A stretch of DNA of 64,000 nt from Dendrophyllia cribrosa (Eukaryota; Cnidaria; Anthozoa; Scleractinia; Dendrophylliidae). How positions within the stretch are numbered: position 1 is the first letter of the stretch; each line of letters opens with the position of its first letter. The translations under genes were made by a program, and so were the position numbers. The notes beneath the pieces are model-generated. The model had not been told where the DNA came from, made no database searches, and was given only the letters and a program-made list of their open reading frames with translations. This document shows, piece by piece, positions 24,300 through 37,432 of the stretch. The stretch is from positions 1,491,366 to 1,555,365 of the forward strand of contig JAJLRJ010000011.1 in the NCBI GenBank assembly GCA_024195265.1. Direction: 5' to 3'.

Positions 24300-26094
24300 A
24301 AGTGTTTGATATAGCTTCAGAAGACGAAGTAATTATATGGCCAAAATCCATGCAAATTAAGACTGGGTATCCAAACCTCCTTCACGGTAGTGATTCCTTT
24401 GTGTTCTCGTCGAGTTTTAGCAGTCAGGGATACAAAACCACACACCAAGTAACTCGAAAATTATAATTTTATTTTAACTTTAGCAGGAAAAAAATTATTT
24501 TGCTTTTATTAATGTTCAAAGATAATTAATATTGAGAGTGTATTTACAGACTGAGACACATTTACTACATGTGTAAGTTTTTTTTTTACAAGCATTATAC
24601 AAGCATTGCGCGATTAACGAAATTCAATGTATGTGCATGAAGACATGGAATGAACCAACGATTGTTTCTTACATGGAAATTGGATTCTGAGACTAATCTT
24701 GATTTAGCATGCATTCAATAATTTCACAAAAATCTTAAAGTCACTCAGAATAGGCAGTCAACTGTGATCTGTTCTCTTTACTAAATAACAGTTTTCCGAT
24801 AACCATTATGAAATTAAACTTACCAAAAGTTAACAACTGTGGCTGTGAAACTGTTCAAAAGATGAATTCAAACTTAGTACCAGAAATGTAAGAACAATCA
24901 AGCGATCGCAGTTCAAATAATTTATCGTTACAAACTTATCCAAAACTAATCCATTAAGTTTGAACAAAGAAAATCACAAAAGTGATCTTACAAAGATTTC
25001 AGCAGTCTTATATGTTCATTGTCTAATTTGAGAAGCTATAATTTATATAACATTTCAGCGAGTGTTATATCAGAATTTCCAAAACCTGGCATTTCGTTAA
25101 AAAAAAAAAACACTAAAACCTACAGTGACGTTGTTTTCTCAACTCTCTCGGTGCTGGAAATGCTGATGACAAAGTCTTTCTCTCTTTTGTGATAATTATA
25201 CTACTCCAAGGCCAAAATCATAGAAATTTATTCTATAACACCGAGTTATATCAGGGCTCCTATTGATAGGAGATGCACTGGCTTCCGAAAGTGCCACCCT
25301 GAAATTATTTTGATTATAAATAAAGGTGTCTAGCAATCTACCCAAGTAACATTTTCACAGGTAGTTTAGAATTAAACACCTGACCACATTTACCTAGTTT
25401 ATAGATAGCAATTTATACCTAAGACCTAAGAAAAGAAGTTAAATGTGCTCAATATTAGCAAGAAAAAGTTTCAAGGTTTTTAACCTTGTTTGAACTTAAT
25501 TGAAATAATATAAATTAAGAGGAAACAGTTCCTGCAAATACACTCACTTCACTCACATGAAGAACCATCATAAATTAGTGGTAATCCAAATACTTTATGT
25601 TAGAATCTTGAAACAGTTTATTAGAAAAAATTACCGCTGTTAAAAAGTGCTGTGAAAACATGAACAAGCTTTACAAAAAGAAAAGATATCTTCTATGTGC
25701 ATTCTGACTCAATGGCAAAAGAAAAAAATTAAGAAAATGAAAGGAAATATCTTTTCATGAAATTGTTTGCTATTACTAAGATATCGTGACAAAGAAATAA
25801 ATATTACATTATTTTTTCCATCATACAAATTAATGGAAATGAAAGAATTATTTTAAAGAATTTACAATGAAATAAAAAGTCATTACTATACAATTTGGAT
25901 TTAATTATGAAAAATATTTAATTCTATATTCACTTGTTAATTAAAGCTTTTTTTTTATTAAGTTCCTTTAGTTAACAGAACCCTTAGGCATAAAGAAAAA
26001 TAATTATAAGTATTGAATACTATTTTTAGTTTTATTTCCTTCAGGCAAGTTAGTATTACGTGAATGAATATCAAACAAGAAATCATCAATAACC
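24300..26094. other. AT-rich stretch between SHPRH and RNF19
   Basis: No open frame, splice pattern or repeat I can support. Part is probably RNF19 3' UTR or downstream flank. The 24,170-24,310 portion resembles sequence near 44,390-44,490 (agtgttt...tatccaaacac). Confidence 0.5.
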
Positions 26095-26275
26095 ACATTC
26101 TAACAGAACCACAGGAAAATACTGCTCCATAGCTTTCACTTGAATGGTCACGCTTTAGGAATTCATTCACAGGCCCAAAAATTAGAACCACCTTGTACAG
26201 CATAATAAACAGCACCACAGGAAAGTACTGCTCAGTAGCTTTCACAGACTTGAACATTAGAACCACACAAAATGA
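26095..26275 (-). repeat. MITE-A-derived minisatellite, short array
   Basis: About two units of about 93 bp containing cacaggaaagtactgctca and gaatggtcac, the internal part of MITE-A without its ends. It lies downstream of RNF19. Confidence 0.65.
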
Positions 26276-26531
26276 GCTGTGGTTTAGTGGCAGAGAATGG
26301 CTGACAAATTATCAATATAGCATAACTATATATTCTATATATTATGCAAATCTGTACAGCCATTAGGAGAGGTAATATTTTGGGCAGGAAAGCTTACTGG
26401 TACGTAACAGCTAGACATGAATGCTGATGTTATGTATGCCTGAGATCCTACTGGAACATGTTTTACTGTCATGCACACATGCACAGGTAAAACCAACATT
26501 AATCAATACATAATGGACAGACAATTCCAGA

Positions 26532-29500
26532 TTAATCATCTTCATTACTGCCGACACTCTCCAACACAGATAGACTATCTTTATCCATGGTACTGCCGTG
26601 ATGTGAAATATTGGTGACAGAGGTTTGATCCACTATATCGTCTATTACCATAGCCTCGGCAATTGAAGATGTTGTCGCTATACTGTCACAAGCATTGATG
26701 TTGAAATTGTCAAAGCTACTTGCAATGCTCACGGTACAGCTTCTGGGTCCAGGGATCAGCGAGGCGTGGCTGTCACCATCACCTCCCCCACGGGGACCAA
26801 TAGTGCTACTGTCTAAGCTGGAACAGTCCTGGCTCATACTAATGCTTGGTTGTTTGCCACTCTCAGTATCTATAACAGCACAAGAACAAAAAAACATGTA
26901 AGGACGAAAAAAAGGCCCGTTAGGTATTTGATATTTTTATGCAGGATAATAATGTCATGTTTGACATTAATGGCAAGCATTAATTTTATTAGTGTTTTTC
27001 TCTTAATTTTTTTTATTACAATAACTTAATGTTAACATGAAGTATTTGGAAACATCAAAATCTTACCCATTTTATTTCTAAGAACTCACTAGGAATCCCT
27101 TTTATGCACCACATTTGATGTTGTGTGCCAATAATTTCAAATTTTACAAATCCCACAATGTTGCATGTACTGACAATTTTATCAGCTGTTTCCTCAAAGG
27201 TGCAGAAATATTGGGAGGATAAATAAAGGGTTAACAACTCGTGGAAATAAACATACCTGCTCCCCTGTTGTTGACGGTAGCAACAACAGTCACCACACCA
27301 GTGGTCGAACCCTTGTCTCCCCCTCGCATGCTACTTCTGCTGCTAGAACGTGACGTACCAAACGTTCCTGCAATTCCAGCCACTCCCACAGATGGGTCAC
27401 CATCCTCGACAAAATCAAGATTCACTCCTTTACCATTCCTAATGTTGGTCACAGTGGCACATCCTCCACTGCGACATAGAGATATTGGAACTACTCCATA
27501 TATGTAACCAAGGGCGATTGGCACTCCTACGCCAACTGTTAGCGCAGCAAGGATGGGTGATGCAAGGACTGACAATGTCACTGCTCCCGTGATGGCCAAG
27601 TTACGTTTCCGCCTCGATTGATATGGTTTATCGTACTTGTCATGGACCTGGATGCAAAATACAGGGTTTTATTAAGAAGAAACAGTTGGAACCCTTTTGC
27701 CCCACAATACAACAAAATTCCACTTTGAATATTAAAGTACTGTTATTTAACAATTATTGGATGAGGTTGAGCATGATAGCGATAATTATCAAGGCCAAAG
27801 TTTGTGTTATCTGCCGAAGCCGAAGGCTGAGGCGGATAACACAAACTGAGGCCTTGATAATTATCGCTATCATGCGAAAACCGAATCCAATAATTGTTTT
27901 ATTATGCATATTCCTGAGCTGCACTTGTAAAGACAAGAGCGCGCACAAAAAAGTGATCAATGCACAGCAGTCAACTTGTAAGTAAACAACTTCCGTCACT
28001 TCTGCATGCATAAAACTATTGTCTGTAGGTATGACGTCACTTCTACATATATAAAATTCATTGTCTGTAGGTATGACGTAACAGAAACAGCAAGCAATAA
28101 TTAGCTGCGTGCTTATAGCCAATCAAAATCGAGCTAGTGACACCAATGTATAATAATAAGGAATAGACAACAGCAAATGAGGGTAATGCTCAGCACCTCT
28201 CATTTGAATGGTCACAATAATACATTTAAAGGTTTTTCTCCACAGACTTTAAGTTATATTACAACGCTCCAAGCTGCGACCATTTTGGTCGCCATGGCGA
28301 GTGAAAAAAAAAATTGGCGACTAAATTATAGGTGAAGGTCGCCATTTGGCGACTAAAGGATTTAAGCTCAAAACAATAAAGTTGACTTTACGTTTTATCG
28401 ATTTTCAATTGAATCATCGTTAAATCAAAGAAATATTACCATGCTTTTCTCCTGTATAAGGTCAATGATGAATCTGTTCCTCTTGCATCACAAGACATGT
28501 GTACTGGCATAAGGATCTGCATAACGCAGCTTCGAATTCATTGAGCGCCCAATTTGAAAACGTTCAGCAGTAGTGTCTTCATGTAAGTAGCATGAAGTGT
28601 CTTGTGTTAATGAAACGAAAATTTTTGGCAACCGAAATTTTCCAATGGCGATCATTTTAAAAATGTAGGTCGCCAAAAGGCGACTTATTGAAAAAATGAG
28701 CTTGGAGCGCTGTATTAAAACTAACAACTTGAATGACATGGTTTGTCTCTGGAATGAAAAAAATTAAAATATGTTTACTTAACAGATTAAAATTACTTAC
28801 AGCTTTAGTTGATTAAAAATCGAAACAGTTAATTCAAAGGATAATTTGAACTGGTACTTTTATGCCCTTTAATCAATAAAAAATGCATTCTACATAGATC
28901 TTATTTCATTTACTTATTGACCAGGTGAGCAAAGTGAAATATTTATCTTTATAGCCCTAATAAACAGCCTGATCAAATGTTTACACCACCAGTGGCCTTT
29001 AACCTTTACACTTCCAAGAGTGCCAAAAATTAAAATTCAATAAAAATTTCCAAATTTCATTTTGTAAAATATTGAAAAACAAATGTCACCATGAAAAAGT
29101 ACTGCTGAAGAGGTTTCATTTGAATGGTCACACCATAGGATTTGGTTGACAGACTCAAAAGTTAGAACAAATGGTACCATGCAAAAGTACTGCTGAAGAG
29201 GTTTCATTTGAATGGTCACACCATAGGATTTCATTGACAGATTCAAAAGGTAGAACAAATGGTACCATGCAAAAGTACTGCTAAAGAGATTTCATTTGAA
29301 TGGTCACACCATTGGATTTCATCAATAAACTTAAAAGTTAGACCCACACTACATGTCTTCATAAGGACTCTGGGAGTGAACAGATTAATCAATGGATTTC
29401 AAGGAAAACTATACTAAAAAAAAATTCCCTTTCAAGCTAGCATGCAAATTTATGTTGATTAATTATTATTTTACAGCAGCTTGGGAAAATTCCTTACCTG

Positions 29501-31520
29501 TCGCCCAACATACACAGGGATACCAATCACCATGGCAGGGAGTACCACTCCTGCGGCAAGAGCAATACCAAGGGGTGCACCAATCAGTGTTCCCATCTGC
29601 CACAGAATCTTCTTCTTGCGACTCCAAGGTTTTTTACCCCAAAAGGTACAGCCAGATGGGCTAAAAAGAATAAAACAATTATCTTTTAGTTTAAAGTTCT
29701 TGTTTTCTAAAATAAACAAGTTTAGAATAAATGTGACATGCAACTTCTGTTGCTCACTGTGTGCACATTAAACTCTGGTGAAGATGACCGGCAACTCAAA
29801 GCTTGTAAAAGATGGGAGGCTATTACTAGCATAATAACTAAAAAAAGTCATCCTTTAGACGAGTAAGTTTGACTCTGAAAGCAAGAACTTTCCCAAATTG
29901 GCATTTGTGGTGCCAGAGTTCTGACCATGAACATGCCATTATTTTGGTACTTTCAAAAACTATAATCATGAACAAACTACCACTGGTCAGTTGTGTATTA
30001 CACAATACAAATGAAAGAGAAAAATTCCTATTAATTTGATGTTACCGGTATTCTTTTGTATATTATTTTGCAATTCTTCTAGGGAAAGTCAAGTTTTGAG
30101 TAATGGCAAGTACAGTATATCATCTGGCACATTTGCCCGGGTGACAAAATTGAAAAAAATGCTAATATGGATCTATGATACACCCACTCTTCCTGGCTAA
30201 GATTCATGGTGGTTGTATTTGCAGGCTAGAAATCTTGGACCTATTCCACTCCTAAAATATGAAAAGAAATCGACACTTTGACAGGGTGTACATGTATGTA
30301 CCTGGAAAATTATTGGATTTTGTGTAGGTTTTTCAGGGTATTCTGATTCAGAATGACCAGATCATTCCAAAAAAATGCACCTTTATTCTCAGTATCTCAC
30401 AGTATTTGAAATAAAGAGGTATCAGAGTGCAAAAATTCTCCTTTTGGGGTGGGGAGATGAAAGATCCTAGAAAAGGGGTTGAACGGACATATCCTGGTTA
30501 AAATTTTTCTCTGGTTTGTTTAATTCAATCCAGTTTTTTTTTTTAGATTATGGTAATGACAAAGGAAAAAAAATAAACTCTCAATTCGGAGAAATATTTG
30601 AACCACAACATGTATATTTGCCAGTGGACAAAATCTCTGTGAGTGTATTTTCTTCTTTTCCATAGTTGCAGTAGTCTCTATTTTATATTGACATGCTAGG
30701 TTCTAGGTTACCTTAAGTAGTGCAGATCTGAAATTTCTTTCATGCACAGCCAACAAAATTCTGCACCACAAACTGCACAAGTCATGTGATTACATGAACC
30801 ATCATCCATCTTGATAATAAAAGCACTGCATCGTGGACATGGCTTCATATCATCCGAACCATTTGAATTGCGGCCCTCGGATCCAGAAATTGACTTAATA
30901 TGAGTAGCACGTCGCATTCTGGCTGAATCACATGTCAAGTTAGGATGCCAGATTTGCTTGCAGTGGTAGCAAAACTCTGTGTTGCAACCAGGACGTTCGC
31001 ATTGCAGTTTTGGACAGCTTGCACACCCTGATGCAATGACAGCAAAGCCGCAATCTGGGGCAGGACACCAGCGGCAATCAGGGTCTGCAACTAATGTTCT
31101 GCGAAGAGTAAATTCATCATATTTTGCCATCAAGGCATCATCGTTCAAAATAAGTTTTATGTCGTTGGGATGAAATCGTTCTGAGCATTCAGGGCAAGTT
31201 AAATTGACCCTTGATTCATTAATTTCAATTGTCATGTATTGTCTCAGGCATTCGAAGCAAGACCTGTGTTCACAAGTTGAAATTTCTGGAAAGAGAGATT
31301 TCGATCTCATAGCATAGCAGACTGGGCAAACAGCTAGCGAATCTGTGCTGTTTTTCCGTGTAAACTTGTCTGTTGAGTTTTCTCCTTTGTAGCTTTTCGA
31401 TCGCCCGAAAATTCTTCTAAGAGAGAAACGTCGATCGTCATTGCGATTCTGTTTCGACGAAGATTCGTCCGAGATAGTTCCTTTCGTCTTTTCCACTTCA
31501 CTTACTCTGTCTTTTGCCAT
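26532..31520 (-). CDS. RNF19: RBR-type E3 ubiquitin ligase RNF19-like, two membrane segments
   Basis: Four coding exons (31520-30712, 29660-29498, 27647-27257, 26869-26532) join in frame to about 566 residues. Residues 65-112 form RING1 (CPVC to CPEC), about 133-197 the in-between-RING, and 228-259 RING2. C243 in DGSCNHMTC is the expected catalytic Cys that accepts ubiquitin in RBR ligases. Two hydrophobic stretches follow, near 288-319 and 341-375. Identity to vertebrate RNF19A/B is very high from RING2 through the second membrane segment. The tail is Ser/Gly-rich and acidic, ending GSNEDD, and is much shorter than in human RNF19A (about 838) or RNF19B (about 732). The start is ATG 31520, just after a splice acceptor. 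A consensus donor (AAG/GTAAGT) near 32,079 suggests an untranslated first exon. It lies on the same strand as SHPRH. Confidence 0.95.
27749..27898 (+). mobile_element. Fold-back element in RNF19 intron
   Basis: About 150 bp near-perfect palindrome (aacaattattggat ... gcgataattatcaaggcc). It is followed by a direct repeat of ttgtctgtaggtatgacgt at about 28,018 and 28,060. Confidence 0.65.
28259..28716 (+). mobile_element. TIR element with tggcgact repeats in RNF19 intron
   Basis: Termini attacaacgctccaagct and agcttggagcgctgtatt are inverted. Several gtcgccatttggcgact hairpins lie inside each end. Confidence 0.65.
28999..29388 (-). mobile_element. MITE-A copy 5 with internal triplication
   Basis: Bounded by TTAA at 28999 and 29385. 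The internal segment (aaaagtactgctgaagagg ... caaaagttagaacaaatgg, about 84 bp) is repeated three times in tandem with high identity, so this copy is about 390 bp against about 213 bp for the ordinary form. It lies in an RNF19 intron. Confidence 0.8.
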
Positions 31521-31639
31521 GCTGAATAAAATCCTGCCAAAAACACAAAACAACGAAATTAACAATCGTCTTGTCGTTTTAACATCTGCATGTCACGTCT
31601 ACATTTGTTCGATTTTCTTCGATAATACTCAGAACACTT

Positions 31640-32849
31640 GAAAGGACACCAAAATATATTGCGTATACTGCGAAGAGCAATGACCTGTAATATCAATAAT
31701 GGTAAATGTATTACGAATATAACTTAAGTTACATGTACGTGCAAAGGGAGAGTTGATCACTGCTGTTGTGAAAGAAAGTGTTTTGTCTGCCTGTCTGTTG
31801 GTTTCATCTATTCTTTTTCCGTGCTCAGGGAAATATTAGGGGCAGTCCTAACCGCAAATGTTTAATAAAATCTGTCGGAAAAGAACACAATGCGGCACTT
31901 TTCCCCTTCGTTGCCAAATTTTCTTGAAACTTCCGTTGGTGACGGCCTTTACTGTGTAATCATAACAAATTATCTACATCACATCTCCGACATTCGCCGT
32001 CACCTGTTTTGAGATTAACGCACAAAAAGCGATGGGTTAAGGAGTGAAAAATCATTCACAAAGGACACAGAGACTTACCTTTATGTGTCGATGTAGTCGA
32101 CATACAATCTCTTGCTTCCAAGTTTAGAAAATTACGACAAACATTCCACTTTTGCAACGCCTAACCTTCAAGTACACGGGGGCGATTTTTGGCAACGAAT
32201 TCAATGTTTATTTTGGTTTTAAACTTCGTTTAGCTAATGTAACGTTAAGGCTATTTCCCTGGTTACATCGGTCAAGTAATCGTAGAAAGGCAGGGCTTTT
32301 ACTTGAATTGCATTTGCCTTTAAATTTAACAATCCAGCTGTAATAATTTGAATTTCTGTTTAGACTCTCACAGAGAACAGTCTAGCAGTTTCCAGTCGAG
32401 TTAAAACAGGTAATAAGGCGAAACTTGCTGGCCAGGGACAAGACAATTCACTCAGTCAGCTAGTTAGCTCGACGAAAGGCAACCGAGGAAAAGGAATATA
32501 AGAAAGGTAAAGGATTTCGCATGTAGATATCGACAAAAATAAACGGTCTTTCTGAAAGATCTTGCCCAACACAGCGTTATTGTTTTGCTTTTGGTCATGT
32601 GACAAGAAAAAGCTGTCAAGTACGTCACGTATTTTTCAGCCTCGTTCTCATCATCAGAAGAAAACATGCAAACGAGGTACTCATTTCCAGACTCTTCTCT
32701 TTCATTTCCTCTTCGAACGGTTTGGCCACGAGACTTTTGAAGTGATAGAAAAGAATCATTTGTATTATTTCAAAATTGTCTGATCGTGTCCGCGATTGAA
32801 TTGTTTAGGACATCAAATGTCATGTATGTTAAGTTAACTGCCTGCTTCC
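31640..32849. promoter_or_regulatory. Head-to-head interval between RNF19 and the PRKCSH-like gene
   Basis: A consensus donor on the minus strand (AAG/GTAAGT at 32,079/32,078) marks a probable untranslated first exon of RNF19, pairing with the acceptor just before ATG 31520. The rest of the interval is presumably the promoter region for both genes. No core motif stands out. Confidence 0.5.
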
Positions 32850-34224
32850 ATGACATTCGGCAGGTGCCGCAGATCGAAGAGGTTCTACCTTCTAATCAGC
32901 TTTGGCTTTGTGCTAATTCTGTTCTTCTTTTCCCACTGGAGAACGTTCAAGATTCTTGATCAGACTAATGACAAAAATTCCCTACTTATTCAAAAGAAAA
33001 ACCTGAAAAATAGAGGAAGTGAAACGGAAGAGGAGACAAAAGACGAGAAGTGCCGATCGGAAAATGGTGTGCAAACACTTGGTCATTGCATGAATAAAGG
33101 TGATGCTAAAAATAAGCATTGTTACCTTTTATCTTTATTCCTAATTGATGTCATGTAAAATTGATGTTACTAGTTTAATTATTGTACCTTTTTGCAGTTG
33201 GTGGTCACCTGCTCAATCAATAAATATCAAATAATAATAATATTAAATAATAAGTTATTATAGTAATAAAATATTTATATAGCGCCAACATCCTTACAGG
33301 ATTATTATAGGTGCAAATACTGTTGCATATGTTGCTAGTTTATTTTGTGGCAAAATAACAAAATAAACATAAACATTTTGCAGTCCCCAGCCACAGCTCA
33401 CAGCGTACATGGCTAACCTTGGGGTTCATCCCTGAAGTGAATGGCAGTTATGCCTTAACTGGGTAGATGAATTACATCCCACACACCTGGCTTTTTTGTT
33501 TGTTTGTTTTTTGCCACACTGATGAGGCCTAACATGAACACACCTGTTAAAAAAGTAACAAGCTGATTATAATTTGTTCTTATGTTGACAGGTGTTTTAG
33601 GGATTGCACCATCTGATATGACTAATTATCGACCCAACCTAATGGGTCTCTTCGCTTGTTTGGATGGCGAACTGAGTATAAGCTGGAGTTCAGTTAATGA
33701 TGATTACTGCGATTGTAATGACGGCAGTGATGAACCTGGGACAGGAGCTTGTCCAGACACAAGGTGAAACTTCCTGGATTTGTCCAATAATTGAAAGTGT
33801 CATGTTTAGATGGGAGTGATATCCCATTCCCCTGGGTTATTTTACTTCCCTCCCCCAGGTTTTTAGTTTATTCACCAAGGTTATTACCCACCCCCCTTCT
33901 ACCAGTGTTAATCATTAATTCCCCTCCACCAGTATATCAGGCCATGTTTTAGTGAAGCCATCCAATAAACTGATGGTCAAACTTGAATGCTGACTTGTGA
34001 TCAGTTTTACCTCAGGAGTTCTTGCCCTAGCTAATTCTGTTTTTGTTTTCCACAGATTTTACTGTGCAGGTGAACAGTTGTATTTGCCTTCTTCTCGCAT
34101 CAATGATGGGATATGCGATTGCTGTGATGGTTCAGACGAATGGAAGAAATATGAAGTGAGGGGAGATGTGTTGCAGAAGCACGACTTCAATGTCAAATAT
34201 GCACCATGTGAAAACTTCTGCTAG
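32850..34224 (+). CDS. Short membrane-anchored protein with glucosidase II beta N-terminal (PRKCSH-like) domain
   Basis: Exons 32850-33099, 33592-33763 and 34056-34224 join in frame to 196 residues. Residues 11-28 or so are strongly hydrophobic and follow basic residues, which predicts a signal anchor. After a charged linker comes the paired LDLa-like motif of glucosidase II beta: [20 protein letters not shown], then [15 protein letters not shown]. These acidic Cys-rich loops bind calcium in the family. The protein stops at CENFC, equivalent to the end of this domain in PRKCSH, so the coiled-coil, EF-hand and mannose-receptor-homology parts are absent. It is therefore not an ordinary glucosidase II beta subunit. 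A Golgi or ER luminal role is inference. A MITE-A copy begins within about 10 nt of the stop and forms the start of the 3' UTR. Confidence 0.8.
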
Positions 34225-34230
34225 ACAACT

Positions 34231-34424
34231 TAAAACAACTCCCGAGAGTGCCAGAGCAAAATTCAAGAAAAATCCCCAATTTCGAAAAAACAAATGGCAC
34301 CATGCAAACATATTTCTGAAGAAGTTTCATTTAAATGGTCACACCACAGGATTTTGTTGACAGACTCAAAAGTTAGAACTACACTACATGTCTCCATAAT
34401 TGACACTGGGAGTGAAATGGCTGT
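34231..34424 (-). mobile_element. MITE-A copy 6 in the 3' UTR of the PRKCSH-like gene
   Basis: Starts at TTAAAACAACTCCCGAGAG within about 10 nt after the stop at 34224 and ends at ctgggagtgaaatgg. It probably supplies most of the proximal 3' UTR. Confidence 0.7.
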
Positions 34425-34951
34425 CCACAATACATCCAGTTGTTCAAAACCTGGCTAGGGATAAACCAAGTTTTTAAAAAATTACCAAGGTTTTTTTTTT
34501 TTAAATAGTATTTTTTAAATAGTATTTTGAGATAGCCGACACTTGAGACAGCTGAAGGAAAACCTCATTTGGACAATCAACCTCTGTTTTGCAGGATTAA
34601 TTGACTCAGTGGTATTACAAACAGTTATTAAAAATAAGTTTTTGATAGAGCGCTTCCACCTCAGAAGAATGTAATTACCTGTCATATTTTCACTAATTTC
34701 CGTATGTATTTGCACTCCAGAATTGTCAAATAATAAATTGAATTACATTGAAGCATCACTTGTCTTGTTAACTGTACTTTAACCAATTCAACAAGAAGAT
34801 ACCCATTTGCTCAGTGCCTCTCAGTTCATATATAACAAAGGAAAAAAGGTCTGCTTACAGAGTAGTATTCAAATACACACAAGAGAGAATTACAGGTACA
34901 TCATACTTGAAGGGGGAAATGCATTGCTTAACAATGTAGCCTGCATTGAAG

Positions 34952-35072
34952 TAGCCTAATTCTCGGACAGTCCGAGGTTGTTGCTACCAACTCCCTCGAG
35001 AGGAGCATGTTGGTAGTGATTGAGGAGGGAGTCGGTAGCAAGCAACCTCAGACCCTCTAAGAATCAGGCTAG
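34952..35072 (+). mobile_element. Palindromic element downstream of RPL19
   Basis: Arms of about 45 bp (tagcctaattctcgga ... ctaccaactccctc) with small loop. It lies between the convergent ends of the PRKCSH-like gene and RPL19. Confidence 0.6.
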
Positions 35073-35292
35073 CAATGCAGGTGAACTTTCGGCACACATG
35101 AACACTGAGTAAACCACTTAACAACACATGGAGGACGGGGCAAATATAAACAGCAGCTAAGGCTGAAAGGCACCCCCGAAAAAATGTATGGGGCATTGAT
35201 GAAAATCTCAAAAAAGTCTGCCTTCGCTAGATTAGAAAGCATTCTCCTATTATCAAATACAACCACCAATTAATTGCCCTCACAAAATAAGT

Positions 35293-35298
35293 TTTATT
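35293..35298 (-). terminator. RPL19 poly(A) signal
   Basis: A canonical AATAAA hexamer on the minus strand lies 24 nt past the RPL19 stop codon, the only clear candidate there. Confidence 0.7.
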
Positions 35299-35321
35299 CA
35301 AACATATTGCAGGAGATTTAT

Positions 35322-37396
35322 TTATTTAGCTGCCTCCTCCTCTTTGGCGATTTGTTGGATCAATTCCTTTCTCTTCTGCTCCTGGCGCTCCTCACGCCTC
35401 TGTTTGGCGGCCCTGTTCTTCTGTCTGCGAGCCTCGGCTTGATCACTAAACACAACAAACAAATGAGTTGCTCAGTGAAATGGTGAAACAAATGATTGCT
35501 TAGCAGTACAACATGTATGAGTCAAGATAACATGTGATAGGAGCCCAGGACCGAAGGCAGTCACAGATTTGACAATCTCAGATCAGTCAGAAAAACTCCT
35601 CTGTTACTGTTTGCACACTTAGTCACCCATCCTTCATGAAAGGAAGGCAAGGCCGGCTTAATAGTGTGCAGCAGGGTACTGTAGAGTTCCGAAAGTAGCA
35701 GCCCCCATTACTGTCTGATTAAGCAGGCCTAAGGGGCCGCTACTTTCAGGCAAGGAAGTATGAAAATCTGAAAACAAAAACCTAACACACTTATGCAAAA
35801 CAATCTTGCCACAAACTTTATAAGACTTTCCAGCCACTAACTTTGAAGCTAATGGGAGCCAAATAATAATAACTTTTATATTTATAAAGCGCAAAATACA
35901 TGCATATATGATCTTATGTGATCGCATGAAGATGGCATATACGAAGGAATCAACATTGCAGATAGCCATTGATTACCACCGGTCCAGCAGTCTTTTCACA
36001 AAATTCTGCACCCACAGTTTCAAGGGAGAAGCTGTAATAGCGCCATAGAAAATATTGCAGACAGAAGTCGGCATTTCAAGGTAAACTGACTCTGTTTATG
36101 CGACTTGGCCCATTATTTTTACAATGAAAGCAACTTAAGACAAGATAAAGTGTTTGGTTGAAATTCGATCTTTTAATTTAAATCTAAATCAAAGAGAAAT
36201 CTGGTTGCCAAAGTGGTATTGGCGACCATATCAGTTGCAATTTCAAGCCCTGTCTAACAATATAGAACTTGGCAGTCTGCTTTTGAGGAAGAACTGCAAA
36301 TATATATCATTGTCAGACTTGGAAGGGAGGCATGACTTAAGTTATCAAAAATTGCTATTATGGAGCTTATAATTATGGCATTAAAAGGTGTCACATTGCT
36401 TAATTATGCAGAAATATAAAACTATGTTATGTACACTACTATTGCTAATTCAAATTGTTTAGTCTGCAAGGCATTTTTACATGTAACCCTTTTATGGCCA
36501 AGTTTCCTCAAATTTCATTCTCTCCATGGCAAATATTTTGTTTCCCAAATAGCGCATGGCGACTATAGTCACCTTTGGCCCCTTATGGGTAAGGCAACTT
36601 AGTCGACTGTGGCCACAAAAGGTTTAAGGTCAAATAAGAAAATCAATATAAAATCTTGATAGAAAGGGTTGATTTTATTCAACAATCCAAGGCACTTGTC
36701 ATTATGGTACAAATAAAATGCAAACACATCCCACCTGAGGAGTTTAGAACGCTGCTTCTCAGCCTTCTTTCTGTGGATGTACTCCATTAACACTCTCTTG
36801 TTCTTGAACACGTTACCCTTAGCCTTCATGTAAAGGTTGTGGTACATGTGGTTGTCGATCTTTTTCGCTTCTCTGTATTTTCGCAGCAGCCTCCTTAGCA
36901 CACGCATACGTCTCATCCAGATGACTTTTTCAGGCATACGAGCATTGGCCGTACCCTTTCTCTTACCATGGCCACTGTGTCTTCCCTTCTTTCTGGCTAA
37001 ATCAGCCTTGCGAACACGAGCACGACTGTGGATGATCGTTGGCTTCTTGATGATCAACCCATCTTTGACGAGTTTACGAATATTTTGACCTACAAATGTA
37101 AAGAAAATGAATCATAATTAATCCCATGTGAAGATTTTTAATAATAATAATAATAATATGCATTTGTATAGTGCAAATTCTATATACATATTCAAATGCG
37201 CTTCACAATCAATCAGACCCACCCCACCCATGAACAAGTAACACTGAGGGTGGTCACAGCCAGGGTTTGTTACGTCCTCAGTGGTTCTTTTACGTGTACG
37301 TCCCCATGGGAGACGGGACCGCCATTTCTACGTGGTCATCCGAGCCACGTGAAGGTCTAACCATTTGCCGATGCCATAGCAAAGGCAGCACCTTCA

Positions 37397-37432
<36 letters not shown>

